Assembly (NCBI GenBank): GCA_024734495.1
Contig: JALMQS010000618.1
Coordinates: forward strand, 605,027 to 669,026
Direction: 5' to 3'
DNA: 64,000 nt
Source: Forficula auricularia
Taxonomy: Eukaryota; Arthropoda; Insecta; Dermaptera; Forficulidae
The translations under genes and the position numbers were made by a program. Under the pieces are notes generated by a model. That model saw nothing but the letters and a program-made list of their open reading frames with translations, was not told where the DNA came from and did no database searches. Positions 1-11,495 of this stretch are shown here, piece by piece. Positions within the stretch are counted from its first letter, which is position 1; every line of letters begins with the position of its first letter.

Positions 1-71
1 GAGGCATCCGTCTACTGCCAGAACGTTGGAAAAAGATTATAGAAAACGATGGAGAATATATCATTGAATGA
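1..71 (+). pseudogene. mariner-family transposase, C-terminal end (cut by window edge)
   Basis: Reading from base 3, the frame gives 22 residues and then TGA at 69-71. The peptide contains LLPERWKKIIENDGEY, the usual C-terminus of mariner transposases (an LPxRW..xI...G.Y pattern). Mariner transposase is a DDD nuclease that cuts and pastes its own element at TA sites in the nucleus. Only the tail is in view; the catalytic triad and DNA-binding domain would lie before base 1, so intactness cannot be judged. A mariner-like untranslated tail follows to about 120. Family assignment rests on one short motif but is characteristic. Confidence 0.7.
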
Positions 72-134
72 ATAAAGATTTTTGTTTGCCTAATCGCTGT
101 GTGACTTTTACTCACAAACTCCGCACGAACTTTC

Positions 135-380
135 GCACGAACCCAATATTTAAATAATAATCTGTCTAAATTTACAAAAAAATCTTAAGAAAACCAATAT
201 TTTTTTTTTTATAATGATACTGATATAAGAAGAAGTTGCACCAAGAAGGTACAACCTCTGTAGTCCGTGGTGGACCCTTGTAACGTGAAGATAACGGGAG
301 ATTTAGGGATTGGGTAGCAGTCGAAGGTATCTGTGGATGCTGGTCTTGAAAGAAATATGGTGAAACAACTAGCTTAAGAA
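135..380 (+). mobile_element. Right end of TIR element T, split by a LINE insertion
   Basis: Bases 140-200 and 354-380 together match the right end of the 707-bp element at 16921-17627, including the terminal GTGAAACAACTA. A LINE 3' fragment sits between the two halves. The left part of the element is missing and joins mariner-derived sequence near 130. Confidence 0.6.
201..353 (-). mobile_element. LINE 3' fragment with poly(A) and target duplication
   Basis: A T-run (poly(A) on the minus strand) is followed by sequence matching the 3' end of the LINE copies at 5251-6768 and 29020-29668 (shared CGAAGGTATCTGTGGAT). AATAT at 196-200 and 354-358 flanks it and is present once in the uninterrupted T copy. 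This is a 5'-truncated retroposed copy of about 150 bp. Confidence 0.65.
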
Positions 381-1480
381 GTTAATTTTTGCAGTAATAG
401 TTATATTCCTTAAAGGCTATCTATTCAAAATTTGATCCAAATCGGGCAAAGTTATACGTTTTTAAAAACCATCGCGCTCCTAATTTTTGCTCCGATTTCA
501 ACATAGAATAGCTCTTAATCACAATTTCAAATGTCTAAAAATAAAATTTCGTTTCAATACTTTAATTGATTTTTAACTAGACCGGAGACAAAATTTGGAA
601 ACAAACACATTTTTTTTAAATATAAATTTCTCGATGTTAATTTTTTAAGCTTTTATTGTAAACCGAAAATGCGGTGAATTCGATTATTTTTCTTTTTTTT
701 TTTTTTTTTTTTTATTAAAGTAGATTTAGTCGTTTTTGAGATCACTATGCAAATGGGATTGGATGCTTTCAACATGTCAAGACCGTTTTCTTGACAGGTT
801 AATTTTATTGGTAAAAGCGAATTTATTTTCCAATAATTTATAAACCGCTATCTTTTAATTAAACTAATTTTCAATAATTTAAAATTCTAATTTACCTATA
901 ATATTTTAGCTAGCATATATAATGAAATTAATTTCAGATAAAAGTTTAGAGTTTTCATTTTTCATTTGCTTTTGATTTGATTAGATAATAAATGCAAAAT
1001 GTATTATGTTCAGAAAAAAACTAAATAAAAGTACAATGAAATATAAAATCAGTGGGACGTCCGGGATGGTTTCCAATTTCCATTATATTTCCATTTTCAA
1101 TCAAAATTAAAATTTAGAATATTTCCATAAATTATTAATGATTAAAAAACTTTTCGTACTTTTGACATTTCAAATTAAAAGAAGATTTCTCATACTTTTT
1201 TTTTAATTTTACGGCATATATAATAAATGTATGGTGTAGGATTAAGTAAACTAATTAATTATTCATTACTCGAGGTTATTGGTCTCAAAAACACAATATA
1301 AATATTTGGCCACGTGTTTATTTATGTTCTTCAGATAATCCAAGAATCAACATTGTTTTCAATATTCTTTATCTATAAAGATGGTAAATAAACTTGTGAC
1401 CAAGATCTCGATAAAATATATTTTATTTAGCCTTTCGCAGACATTTAAGGAGTCGATACTAAGCTAAAGTAAAGAAAATA
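381..1480. other. AT-rich sequence, no gene recognised
   Basis: No ORF, RNA gene or repeat end could be supported here. It holds homopolymer T runs (around 690-712) and short AT-rich stretches only. It may be old transposon sequence. Confidence 0.5.
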
Positions 1481-1847
1481 TGGTACCGCGACATTTCAGC
1501 CCCCGACAAAATATCCCCGACATAATATCTTCTGACAAAATATTCCCCAGTATAAGGGAGAATACAAAAGAGATTAAATGAGAAGCTTATAATCATAGTT
1601 TTGAATAATTTAAACAGACTTTCATATTTTGGCTGCTAATTAGCCGTTTGAAAGTGCTGCTGTCTGTCGTTAGATTTTCTAGATAACAATTTATTATTTT
1701 TACTATCTATAATATAGTATTTATCATCTATATTTACTTATTTATTGTCTATGTTTACATTACACAATTATTGATTGTTTGTCAAAAGTGTTATTAATGA
1801 TTATCGTTATTAATTATTATTATAATATTGGGCGAAAATATAGTGAT

Positions 1848-2085
1848 CCAAACACACCCCGCCTGACGATTGGCTGGTTCGGTTTTCAATGTGTGTTTGA
1901 TTAGAAAAAAAATGGGAGCCCGAAACACACCCCGCCCGACGATTGGCTGTTCGGTTTTCAATGTGTGTTTGATTAGGAAAAAATGGGAGCCCCAAACATA
2001 CCCCGCCCGACGATTGGCTGGTTCGGCTTTCAATGTGTGTTTGATTAGAAAAAAAAATGGGAGCCCGAAACACACCCCGCCCGGA
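1848..2085. repeat. Tandem repeat, about 75 bp x 3.2
   Basis: Units begin AAACACACCCCGCC and contain GACGATTGGCTG and TGTGTGTTTGATTAG. Copies start near 1852, 1925 and 1995, with a partial fourth at 2070. The short reading frames across this block are by-products of the repeat. Confidence 0.85.
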
Positions 2086-2098
2086 CTAAACTTTCGGA

Positions 2099-2213
2099 GG
2101 TTCGGTTAATATATATTCAGTTTGGCTCGGTTGGGTTAGTATAGCTTCTTTTCGGGCTGGCAAGGAGCTATACGAACCCAACCGACCCGAACTGAATATA
2201 TATTAACCGAACC
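2099..2213. repeat. Near-perfect 115-bp inverted repeat (cruciform-capable)
   Basis: The left arm starts GGTTCGGTTAATATATATTC at 2099; the right arm mirrors it, ending at 2213. Arms of about 50 bp surround a loop near 2150-2165. It lies inside the 1486-2339 element. Confidence 0.85.
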
Positions 2214-2445
2214 GGAGTCGATTTGCATTACTCATAAGATTCACGAGGGGTTATTTTGTCATGAGATATTTTGTCTGAAGGATATTTGGTCGGGGGATGT
2301 TTTGTCGGGACTATTTTGTCGGGGGCTGAAATGTCGCGGAATCAGAAAATAGCCCAATTTTAATAATCTATAAAAGATATAAAATTCAATTACTTGGAAC
2401 CGTAAGAAGCAGGAAAATTAAAATTCAAAACGGAGTTTTACTTTT

Positions 2446-2495
2446 AATGAGTCAGACGTTTCGTCGTTTATTTTTCGACCTTCTCAGCGGTTCAC
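2446..2495 (-). ncRNA. Hammerhead-like motif, family A (weakened)
   Basis: On the minus strand: CTGAGAA, G, stem II GTCG/CGAC around an A-rich loop, GAAA, then CGTC. Position 8 of the core is A instead of G, so catalysis would be impaired. Stem I is poorly paired. It is a diverged relative of the motifs at 31609-32040. Confidence 0.45.
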
Positions 2496-2499
2496 TATG

Positions 2500-2990
2500 T
2501 AACTCAAATGTCCTTTGTTGATAAAAGTAAGAGAAATAACATTGTATATTTTTCAATCTTTTTTCATTAAAACACCTACATTTTCAATTAAAATACATTT
2601 AAAATTCACAATTAAATTTTGTTAATGGAGAATGGTCTAAGTTCTTGGTGAAACATATTTTAACAAAGTAAAGAAATTAAAAAATATATCATGTCATGCT
2701 AATAAGCATTAGAGTTAACAAAATAATTTTTTTTTTAATTTTCTTTACTTCATCAAAATTAAAATTAAGATTAAAATAAACCAATTCAAAGAATTAATAT
2801 TACCTTTGTTCAAAGATAACAATTTACCTATCAAACATTTACCTATCTTAAACGTCTTTCCATTTTTATTCTAGTTTCCTACAATTTCAACTAACTATTA
2901 TAAAAAAATATAAAAAATTTTGAAAAAAAAAATATTTTGTGAAATACCACTAATTCCAACTCTTTATAATTTTTTAAATATGTTACACTA
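2500..2990. other. AT-rich sequence, no feature recognised
   Basis: Low-complexity A/T sequence without an ORF, repeat end or RNA-like motif that I can support. Confidence 0.5.
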
Positions 2991-3001
2991 TATACCTAGA
3001 C

Positions 3002-3571
3002 CGCTTCTCCAAAATGTTATTAACTATTTTAAATAAGGATACATTATAAAATTTAATCTAAAAATCTAGTGTAATATACTATTAAAAATGAGTTTAATTT
3101 TTTGAATTTTTTCCCCTTGAAATTTTCAAACAAGTTGATAAGGGTCCCCCTTTGTATGATCTAACCTTCGAAGCGAAAGTAAAAAAAGTAATTTTTTTCT
3201 AGATATTCCAACGAAAGTATACTCTTTTAACTCTTTATAAAATATACTATTAAAAATGAGTTTAATTTTTTTGAAAATTAAAATTTTTTTTCCCTTTGAA
3301 ATTTTGAAACAAGTTGATAAGGGTCCCCCCCCCCTCCCCTTTGTATCATCTACCCTTCGAAGAGAGAGTAAAAAAAAGTAATTTTTTTGCGATATTCCAA
3401 CGAAAACATACTCTTTTAGCTCTTTATAAAATATACTATTAAAAATGAGTTTAATTTTTTTGAAAAGTAATATTTTTTTCCCCTTGAAATTTTCAAACAA
3501 GTTGATAAGGGTCACTCCTTTCTATCATCTATCACCCCAGAGGGTCGTAACCCAGAGGTTGAAAAACACTG
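3002..3571. mobile_element. hAT-like MITE with internal tandem repeats
   Basis: The right end reads GGTTGAAAAACACTG at 3557-3571, a typical hAT terminus (CAGTGTTTTTCAACC in reverse), followed by ATCTAGGG. A degenerate partner may start at 3002 after ACCTAGAC, giving a weak 8-bp duplication. The interior (3072-3540) is a 170-190-bp unit repeated about 2.7 times, each unit starting AATATACTATTAAAAATGAG. Reading frames here come from the repeat. Confidence 0.5.
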
Positions 3572-3579
3572 ATCTAGGG

Positions 3580-4460
3580 TATTTAATGTTTATTAATTTT
3601 TTTGTTTAACAAAATCCCTATTATTTTTTACTATGTAGAGATGATTGATTTAAACAAAAGATATAATTTTAAAATTTTCACAGTATTTATTTTATTAATG
3701 CATACAATCATATGCAGTAAACTTTAGCTAATTAGTTGTAATACAACTGTTTGATAGCTGTCATTTGATAATTTGATTTTTTTTACTATTTTTTTGTATT
3801 TTTGACCGTAAATTTCTGAAACTGCAATTCCGAAAATGTGTTTTGAAAATTCAGACATTTTTTTGGTAGAAAAAAATTTCTACATCTTTTCTTTTATTAT
3901 AACAAACTCTTAAAATATCAATAAAATCATTAAAAAAAAAAGATATTTTCTGTATTGTTTCGTTTATATAGGTGTCTTGTAGGTGTCTTTATCCAGACAT
4001 AGAGACAAACAGATAGAAAAAAATATGATTTAAAATAATTTTTCTTCATTTTTCAGACATTTTAAAACATTATAAGCAAAACAAAAATTGAGCAATACAT
4101 TGGCCAGCCTGACGTACTAAAAAAACGCCTTTAAGATATATTGCATATTAGCCATTATAAACGAGCAGAATGCCTAACTTTAAAGGGCTCCTGTATAAAT
4201 GATCTGTAGTAAGAATAAGAAATAAATTTATCCGCTTTCCCCAAAAATAGACGTGACCTGAATCACCTCTTAACTTCAACATATTCCTTGGATACTTCTA
4301 TAATTTAATTTTATTGTTCTATTTCACAAAAATTGTATTGGTGGGAAAATTCAAGATCCAATTCTTTCAGACCTTTCTAAGCAATAGTGTTGTTTATAAA
4401 ATTCGACGGATTTGACTGTTAACTGCAGACAAACTCCACCGCTTAATCATTTATGAATAT
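3580..4460. other. No gene recognised
   Basis: AT-rich sequence with scattered homopolymers. I see no ORF longer than chance, no TIR and no tRNA-like box. Confidence 0.5.
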
Positions 4461-4465
4461 AGGGT

Positions 4466-5045
4466 TTATAAGGAGAAATTAATGAGGTTGTCCTCTGCTT
4501 GATCTAAAAAATGTATGTATGTAATTATATGGTAATTTTTTTAGAGACTAGTTTCGAATTCATCATCAGTTTTTTTAATTAAAAATATTCTATCTGTTAT
4601 TTCTTACGAGTTGAAATATCCGGTTGGATGTAAGTAAATTCTTTTTGTTGGTAAGCTGGTCAGTCAGGAAATAGGAACGAACACTTTATGAATCAACAAC
4701 TCTGCTGTAATAAGTTTAATATTAAGAAATTCTGCAACTAAAGGCAAACCAAATATTTTCAACTTAAGAGTATTTATCTATAATTCTGAAATTTCTTTAA
4801 TTTTATTTTATTTTCTAATTTATTTCATATTTCTCATAAATATATGAGTTTAAATTTCGGATAAAATATATTTGAAAATAAGATTTAAAGCTTTTTGAAA
4901 TATTAAAGTAAATACGTAATGTAAAAACGATATTTCAAAAAATATTAAAATTATTTAAAAAATATACGTTATTTCTGTAATTTATTTGATTGGAATTATA
5001 TGGTCTCAAACAAATAAATTGTATATATTACATATTTATTTTTGG

Positions 5046-5080
<35 letters not shown>

Positions 5081-5150
5081 GGTTTATATGTTTATTTCTC
5101 TCAAGCAGAGGACAACTTCAATGATTTTTCTGTATGGATGAACAGCTTTG
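4466..5150. mobile_element. Family B repeat, inverted-arm copy
   Basis: The left arm has GAGGTTGTCCTCTGCTTGAT (4480-4505) and a degraded minus-strand hammerhead-like core (CTGATGATGAATTCGAAAC, about 4541-4570). The right arm has GGTCTCAAACAAATAAATTG, an AT microsatellite (5045-5072) and the mirrored AAGCAGAGGACAAC. This is the most frequent repeat of the window. Confidence 0.65.
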
Positions 5151-5250
5151 TTACTCTTGGAAAAAGAAATTCTTTTCAATGGAATTTTTAGAATTTGTTT
5201 TTAATTGTTTAAGCACTTTCTGAAAAATTCAGAGGAAAAACTCAAATCAA

Positions 5251-6768
5251 TTTTTTTTTTAATGCATCGAATGCAAGAAGGGGTGTACCAGTAAAGATGC
5301 AGCCCCTATGGATCTCGAAAGACCCTTGCATTACCGAAGAGAAGGAAAAGTTGATTAAGTGAGAGGAGAGATAGAGAGTGGAGATATTTATGCACTCGGG
5401 TTTTAAAGGTTTTAAGATTATAAGTGGTGAGAAAGATGGATGCTGGGAGAGAGTACCAGTTCCTTGAAGTAATGAGGATATACGTATTGGGGAATGAAGT
5501 GGTCCGGTACTTTTCTAATTTGACAGCGAAAGAGTGTTGGGAGTCGGCAAAACGCGTGCTACGTGCAAAGCATGCTTTGGGGGGAATTATTGATTTTATC
5601 TCATCAGAGCACCTGCCGTGATAGTATCTATTGAAAAGGGAAAGGGCAGAAACATTTCTTCGATGAGCTAGCGAATCGAGGGAGTCGGTGAGGGTAGAAT
5701 CGTCAATTAGCCTGACGGCTCGTTTCTGAATTGCATCCAGGGTAGCAACAGAATATTTAGAGGCTCCTCTCCATAGATGAGAGCCGTATTCGAGACAGGG
5801 GCGGATTTGGGCCTTGTAGATGGTGACAAGATGTGGGGGCGTGAAAAATCGCTTGGACCTGAATAAGTAGCCAATCTTCCTTGCCGCAGATTTCGCCACA
5901 GAGGAGATGTGTTCATTCCAAGACACGTCAGATGCGAAAGAGACGCCCAACATGGATAGGCTGTCACACATAGGCTGTTTGCATTAAAGTTAACTAAATT
6001 TTGAGAGCCCCATTTATTCAGTTTGTCTAGTTTGAGAGTGATTGAGGAGGCAACATTGATTCGATTATTCGGGAGTGAGGGTTTGCCGTGCAGAGTTCCA
6101 TCGTCGGCATAACAATGAGTGGGGTTTGATGTTTGATCAATAAGGTCGTTTATATAAATTAGGAAGAGAGTGGGGGAAATTACAGAGCCTTGGGGAACAC
6201 CAGAGTTTGTGGAGAACGATTCAGATGATATTCTATCGACCACAACTTTGATACTACTGTTTGTCAGGAAGCTTTCTACCAAATTGTGAAGTGTTGGGGT
6301 GAATCCAAAGGCTGTCAGTTTGGCAAGAAGATTTTTGTGCCAAACTTGGTCAAAAGCTTTTGAGATATCTAGGGCTACAGCGAGGGTTTCTTTTCCGGTC
6401 TCGTAGAGTTTTGTTCCAGATGTGGGTGACATAGGTTAAGATGTCGCCTGTGGAACGATTTTGTCTAATTCCATATTGCCTATCGTGAATTATTTTATTA
6501 TTTTCTAAGTGACGAAGGACCTGTTGGTTTATAACCATTTCCATTATTTTGGAGAGAACAGAGGTGATCGCGATAGGTCTGTAATTAGAGATTTGTGAAG
6601 AGTCACCTTTTTTGGGAATAGGTGGGACTCTGGCTATTTTCCAGCTTTTGGGGAATATGCCCGATTCATAAGAGAGTTTGAAAATAGAGGCAAGTTCAGG
6701 GGCGCATTTTTTAATGAGAATTGGTAGGATGTCATCCGGGCCAGCAGCGGAGTTGGATTTCAATTTCT
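5251..6768 (-). pseudogene. Non-LTR retrotransposon (jockey/CR1-type) reverse transcriptase, broken
   Basis: Three minus-strand frames joined by frameshifts make up the C-terminal half of a LINE ORF2. 6763-6350 holds the RT finger region (SAAGPDDILP, IPKKGDSSQISNYRPIAI). 6432-5707 holds the palm: ALDISKAFDQVWH (motif A Asp), SGVPQGSVISPTLF (motif B) and CYADD (motif C). 5971-5306 holds the thumb and the C-terminal region (YKAQIRPCLEYGSHLW). The protein would copy LINE RNA into DNA at a nicked target. The endonuclease and ORF1 are absent, so the copy is 5'-truncated. The 3' UTR and a T-run at 5251-5260 (poly(A) on the minus strand) mark the 3' end. At least two frameshifts make it dead. Confidence 0.9.
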
Positions 6769-7204
6769 AAGCTATCTATCTAAAAACTTCCAAATTTAAG
6801 GAATATATAAAATGAACAAAGGAAAAGGTAAAAAGAAGATTTGGATTTAAAGATTAATTCGCAATCTATGATATTCCGGTTAAAGATTTTACATAAATTT
6901 TCTTCTTCTTATCTTTGGATTTTTCCCATTCGCTTAAAACGTCTCGATTTTAAAAGGAATTCTATAGGCAGGAGACATTTAGTTTTTAGGCTTGTAACAA
7001 AAGTGTCGCTGCGTAGGAGAGGCTTAAGTGGTCTTAATTTTCCTTCTTTTGCTAAAACAGCCCATCAAGTTTAACTTTTAATTACAAACATTATTAAATT
7101 TAAGTCTTTCTCTCTTTCAATGAACTCGAAGTTATAATCCAATATTTCGTAAAAATAAAAATGAATAAACGTGTCTGATTTCATTCTCCTTAAGATGAAA
7201 TTTA
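6769..7204. other. No feature recognised
   Basis: A 77-codon plus-strand frame (6841-7074) has no recognisable domain or start context and is probably chance. No repeat ends seen. Confidence 0.4.
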
Positions 7205-7560
7205 ATGAGTGAACACCGAGATATTAATTACTTTGTCAAAATGTCTCTTAATTCGTTACTAAATTTTGTGTACGCTCTAGCTCAAAAACTAGTGTGAATA
7301 TCAAAACGGAATTTCACATGTAGATTCTTTATATTGAGATTAAGAGCTGATTATATTTATGTTGAAATCGAATCAAAAATTACGGCTGGGGGGGATCTTA
7401 AAATTTTACATTTTCGAACTAAAAAAAAACAAAAAACAAAAAAATAATTAAATTTACTATAAAAGACACCTTTAATAAAAAAGATTAATTAATTATTATT
7501 TTTTGAGGGGGGGAGGGCGAAATTGTGCTGGTGGGGTTTAAAAATAGAATAATCAATATA
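7205..7560 (-). mobile_element. R1 repeat, diverged minus-strand fragment
   Basis: Shares TTGAGATTAAGAGCTGATTA, GAATTTCACATGTAG and TTTGTCAAAATGTCT with the R1 copies at 11890-12590, 23800-24862 and 62235-62995. Noncoding; it lacks the terminal hairpin. Confidence 0.6.
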
Positions 7561-8141
7561 TGGTAATTATCTTAAGCCTAGACCCTTTGCAGACGGACAG
7601 ATATACAGATATTGTAACGATAATAATAGGGGACCATTTTACTTTTGAACGTTACAGTAAAAATAAAGAAATAAAAAATTATCTTTTGAGCTGAATACAA
7701 AAAATCTTGTATCGTATGGGTAGCTATGTCATCGATAGGGTTTCTTTTTTTTCAGCAAGCACAAAATGATTGCTTTCAATATTTCCTCATCAAACTAATC
7801 TATACGACATTATGAAAATGACGCACTATGAGATATTGATTGTGAGCAGAAAAGAGGGGGGGGGGGGGGGGGGAGAGTGTTAAAAATATTTTCAAACAAA
7901 AATCTAAGAAAGCTGATATTTCTAATAAAATAGTCTCATAATTAAAAAGAATTATTATTAATTTCTAATGGGTCCAAAATTAACATGGGGTTTTTTCGTA
8001 AATAATGAAATTATTTTATTAAATATTAAATATAAGAGAGGGGCTAAGGTGTATGTTAAAGTCATGTCGATTAAATTATTGGATAAAAAATAGTTGGTAG
8101 GTTTCACATTAAGAATCATGTGGATTAGTTTACTATATTAA
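7561..8141. other. No gene; G homopolymer
   Basis: AT-rich sequence with an 18-base G run at 7856-7873. No coding or RNA feature seen. Confidence 0.5.
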
Positions 8142-8369
8142 TACACTCAAGGACAAAATTAGCGGAATGTTTACCTAATAAAGAAAATTTTACAAAATTT
8201 AAATAAATTGTTAAATTTGAGGAAAAATTAATATTTAAGTGAGTTATTAATTTGTTAAAAATAATATTTTAATAAATTAATCACAAGAAACTAAAAGATA
8301 AGAGTCATCGCTTTAAATCGAATTATAGCTTCTTCTTTTTTTGTTCCGCTAATTTCGTCCATGAGTATA
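8142..8369. mobile_element. Tc1/mariner-like MITE, about 225 bp
   Basis: Terminal inverted repeats of about 26 bp (TACACTCAAGGACAAAATTA at 8142 against its mirror ending at 8369; 23 of 26 match) carry TA at both borders, as expected for Tc1-type elements. No ORF inside. Confidence 0.7.
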
Positions 8370-8559
8370 TTCCTATTAGGTGCTTTTATTCATAACCTCT
8401 ATATAAATATTTTCAAAATTAAAAATTGAAAATTTGGATCTAATCCAATAAATCAAACCGACTTTTCCAGTCAGCAAGTAATATAATAATGTACACTCCA
8501 TTTATAAAGAGAAATCAATGACGTTGTCTTGTACTTGATGAAAATAAACATATAGCTAC

Positions 8560-9391
8560 CAGTGGCGAGTGGTGATTTTTCAACCAGCGGATGCTGTCCA
8601 AAAAAGTACCCTTCATTTTTTGAAATTTTATTTTTATCTTCGTTTTTTTTTTTGCAAACTTCATCGAATACGGCATCATTTTTGTTATTTTTCAAATTTA
8701 ATATTAGATTTTTTAAAAATATATTTTGAGACTTTCGCCCCAAACGGATACTGCTTTGTGTGAGTTAAGGTAGGAGTCAGAAATTAAATCTTGTGTCTTA
8801 AACTCCACAGTCCCTGAGATTGAAATCGACCATCTTCCACAATGAATCAGCCTGTCCTAAAAGACAATATTAAATTTCTCCTAATTCTATTGCTATAAGC
8901 AAGCCATGACTTGTTTATAGCACACTTAGTTATTTCCGATCTTATATATTGGGAATTCTTTGAAATTGATTAGTCCAAAGATTCCCGAATCATTTTTTTT
9001 ATTCCTTTTTTGTATTAATTCTATTTTAATAGTTCCTCAACGAGAACAATTTTTATTCGACTTAAACTCGTCTGAACTTGTTTTTGACATGGTTGAACTG
9101 GAAGATATACCAGGCATCAGGGACTTAAAACCTTCTATCAGCGCCCTTTTCACAAAAATCATTCATTTTAATTGCCTCTTGAAATTATGCAACAATTTTA
9201 TTTCATTTCGAGAACCAATATACTTTTCAAAACAAATAATGTGTTTTATAGAAATATTTGAAATTACTGACAATAATTTGAAAATTTAAAGATCCTCCTG
9301 AAATTTTGAAGTCGACCTTATATATTTATGAAAATACTCTAAATGTTTGACATTTTAAGGATGCGCCGCATCCATGGACCACATGCCACTG
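8560..9391. mobile_element. Non-autonomous hAT element, 832 bp
   Basis: Ends are CAGTGGCGAGTGG at 8560 and CCACATGCCACTG at 9391. The 8-bp duplication is ATAGCTAC (8552-8559) against ATAGGTAC (9392-9399), one mismatch. The interior has no transposase; a 109-codon frame (8960-9289) lacks recognisable domains. A second copy in the opposite orientation lies at 18580-19569. The flanks on both sides belong to family B. Confidence 0.8.
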
Positions 9392-9399
9392 ATAGGTAC

Positions 9400-9759
9400 A
9401 TATACCGGGTGAGTTTTTTTATGTTGTGACATTCTTATAACCCAAAACTATTTTGTTTATTTGATGTCGGATAAAAAAATAGTTTTTATGAAAGTTGTTC
9501 AGATTTTTTTTGTTGAAAATTAACTATCTTTAAAATATATATAGGTTTCCATTTAAAAAAGAGAACTTGACCTTGAAATACCCTTGAAAGCTTGTTCTAG
9601 GTCTACAAACAAAAGTTTATTTTAGTTTCCCCTCGATATAAATAAACTTTTATTTGAAAAAAATTTCATATAATGCACTGTTTTTGAGTTATGTCTCAAG
9701 ATAAAAAAACTTATCCGGTATATATTTATATCAAATATGTATATTTTTATGTATAAAAT
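9400..9759. other. No gene recognised
   Basis: AT-rich sequence between the hAT element and a family B fragment; no ORF or repeat end supported. Confidence 0.45.
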
Positions 9760-10020
9760 TTATTTGTTTGAGACTATATTTTAGAGGTTTTGACTTTCAT
9801 CATCAGTCTTTTCAATTAGAATTAGTTTGTCCAGCGACCTGCTAATTATCACGACAAAACGATTTTATCCAATCGGGAATTTGAACCCATAAGTAATAAC
9901 AAATAAATTATTTCTAATTAAAAAGACTGATGATGAGGGTCAAACCTTCGAAACTATATTCTCAAGCAAATAATTATATACAATATACTTATACATTTAA
10001 GCAGATAACAACCTCAGTGA
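9760..10020. mobile_element. Family B fragment, both inner arms
   Basis: A minus-strand arm (9765-9830, decayed core) faces a plus-strand arm (9911-10010) with a hammerhead-like motif, followed by AT-rich DNA and GCAGATAACAACCTCA, the outer family B box. Confidence 0.6.
9925..9964 (+). ncRNA. Hammerhead-like motif, family B
   Basis: CTGATGA (9927-9933), extra T, stem II GAGGG/CCTTC around TCAAA, GAAA (9950-9953), then CTATATTC. The cleavage triplet of the family (GTC) is changed to TTC here. Confidence 0.55.
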
Positions 10021-10715
10021 TTTGCTACTCTAGGCAAAATAAAATCTTTTCATTTTAATAATATTTTATAAAAAATTATCTAAGAGGAAAAAATGAACGA
10101 GAGAGCATCTTAAAAAAAGAAAAAAATTTATTTACAAGCAGGAGAAAAGGCATTCTAGTTCAAAAGTAACATTAATAAAGTAAGATAAAAATGCCTGGTA
10201 TGACTTTCCTTTTTTACTTCTATGGTATTATTGAATTTGAGAGTAAAATGTGCAGCGCTCCGGGAATATTTAATTTTAATCAGCCTTTTTAATATCCAGA
10301 TTTTCACCCCAATTCTGGAATAAAATATTCATTCATTCATTCATTTCTTTCTTATACAATTCCTCGGAAAAAATTTAACACTTTTAAAATGTATGATCCA
10401 ATATACGGGCATTTATCGCTTCAGTAGAGAAATTGAAGCAAATCTCTCATCCATCATCGGTGAATTATAACTTTATCATATTTGTTGTTAAATAAAGCAA
10501 TTTATCATTAGAATTCCAAACATAAATATTTATTCAACGAGATTAGATCTCATACTCATCGACAAATAATAATTTTGATCCATGAAATTCGTTCAGCCTC
10601 TATCATCCCTCATGATAATTGGTATCAAAAAACGAGATCTAATTCAATGAAATTAATTGATGGAAAATTTCACATATAATGTTTTGGTGCTTGAATTATT
10701 GAATGAAAATAATTA
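10021..10715. other. No gene; (TTCA)n microsatellite
   Basis: AT-rich DNA with a short TTCA repeat near 10330-10350. Nothing else supported. Confidence 0.45.
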
Positions 10716-10719
10716 TTAA

Positions 10720-11115
10720 CCCCAGAACGCATAAGCCGGGGCCTGTCTGTCCAGGTCACACCTTTTCTTTTCACTAACTTTCAGAAAAGAGGTCCCATAA
10801 ATTCCAAGTTTTTAATATTCCTTCATTAATACATAATAATAGGATTTTTCTAAAAAAAAAATTATATACCTAATTTTTTCTTAAAACCATTTTAGAAACA
10901 CAAAGTCATTAGACGGGGGGTTTCTGTCTATTAAAACAGTAAAAACACTAAAAATGTATTGATTTATTATTTATTTTTATAAATATTGATTTAAATTAAT
11001 AAAAAAACATGAATATAATTATTGAAAATGTGTTATAAACCAATTAAACATATATTGGGGCAGACAGGCTTGGCTCACGACTTTGTATTTGTGAAAAATC
11101 TTGTGTGTTCTAGGG
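10720..11115. mobile_element. piggyBac-like MITE, 396 bp
   Basis: TTAA at 10716-10719 and 11116-11119 flanks ends CCCCAGAACGCATAAG and CTTGTGTGTTCTAGGG (its complement CCCTAGAACACACAAG). TTAA duplication and CCCTAGAA-type ends are the piggyBac signature. An internal inverted pair (GCCTGTCTGTCC / GGCAGACAGGC) lies just inside, as in piggyBac subterminal repeats. No ORF. Confidence 0.75.
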
Positions 11116-11119
11116 TTAA

Positions 11120-11495
11120 GGAACTTGGTGTCGGTTTTTGATGAAGCATTTTAAATAAGAGTTAATTAAAATACTCGTTAGGTTTCAAGGAAATAAAACA
11201 ACCAACTAATCTAAGTTATTTTTGTTACTTTCTCCTGAAGATGGGTTGATACCCCGAATTCTCTTAAAATATACTTCTTTTATTTATGTAAAACCTAACT
11301 CTATTCTAACGATATACTAACTACATAAATAAATAATTTTGGAATAGTTAGGTGTTGGTTCAAGGTGAAACATTTTTAATAAAAAGTAAGTAAAATTTCA
11401 AGGTAGGTTTCCCAAAATAAAACAAAAATATGTTTTGAGTTTTATCTTGATATATATATTTCGGGTTTTGAGCCCATCATCAGAAGTTAACATAG
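11120..11495. mobile_element. Family F repeat with two hammerhead-like cores
   Basis: A plus-strand decayed core at 11228-11262 (CTGAAGA, T, GGG..CCC) and a minus-strand good core at 11445-11486 face each other in sequence shared with 25680-25985 and 37080-37235 (GGTGAAACATTTTTAAT, AGGTAGGTTTC). Confidence 0.5.
11445..11486 (-). ncRNA. Hammerhead-like motif, family F
   Basis: Minus strand: CTGATGA, extra T, stem II GGG/CCC with a 7-base loop, GAAA, TATATATC. Stem III would be the self-complementary ATATAT, and stem I can form CTT/AAG after an ATC cleavage site. All invariant core bases are present. Confidence 0.6.

Larger units (their letters stand above)
1486..2339. mobile_element. Unclassified 854-bp TIR element with subterminal GACAAAATA repeats
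   Basis: A perfect 28-bp terminal inverted repeat begins CCGCGACATTTCAGCC at 1486 and is mirrored to 2339. Inside each end the unit CCCGACAAAATAT recurs three to four times with small changes (1500-1555 and 2255-2335), as direct subterminal repeats. The interior holds a 75-bp tandem repeat and a large hairpin. No clear target-site duplication or transposase was seen, so the superfamily is not assigned. The perfect long TIR argues for a real DNA-type transposon. Confidence 0.7.

Noticed and set aside
1794..2109. Overlapping 79-93-codon frames on both strands with repeated internal peptide
   Set aside because: They are produced by the 75-bp tandem repeat, whose units keep several frames open.
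3126..3515. 129-codon minus-strand frame with a duplicated peptide
   Set aside because: It runs through the AT-rich 170-190-bp tandem units of a hAT-like MITE; no domain.
5424..5621. 65-codon plus-strand frame
   Set aside because: Antisense to the LINE C-terminal coding region.
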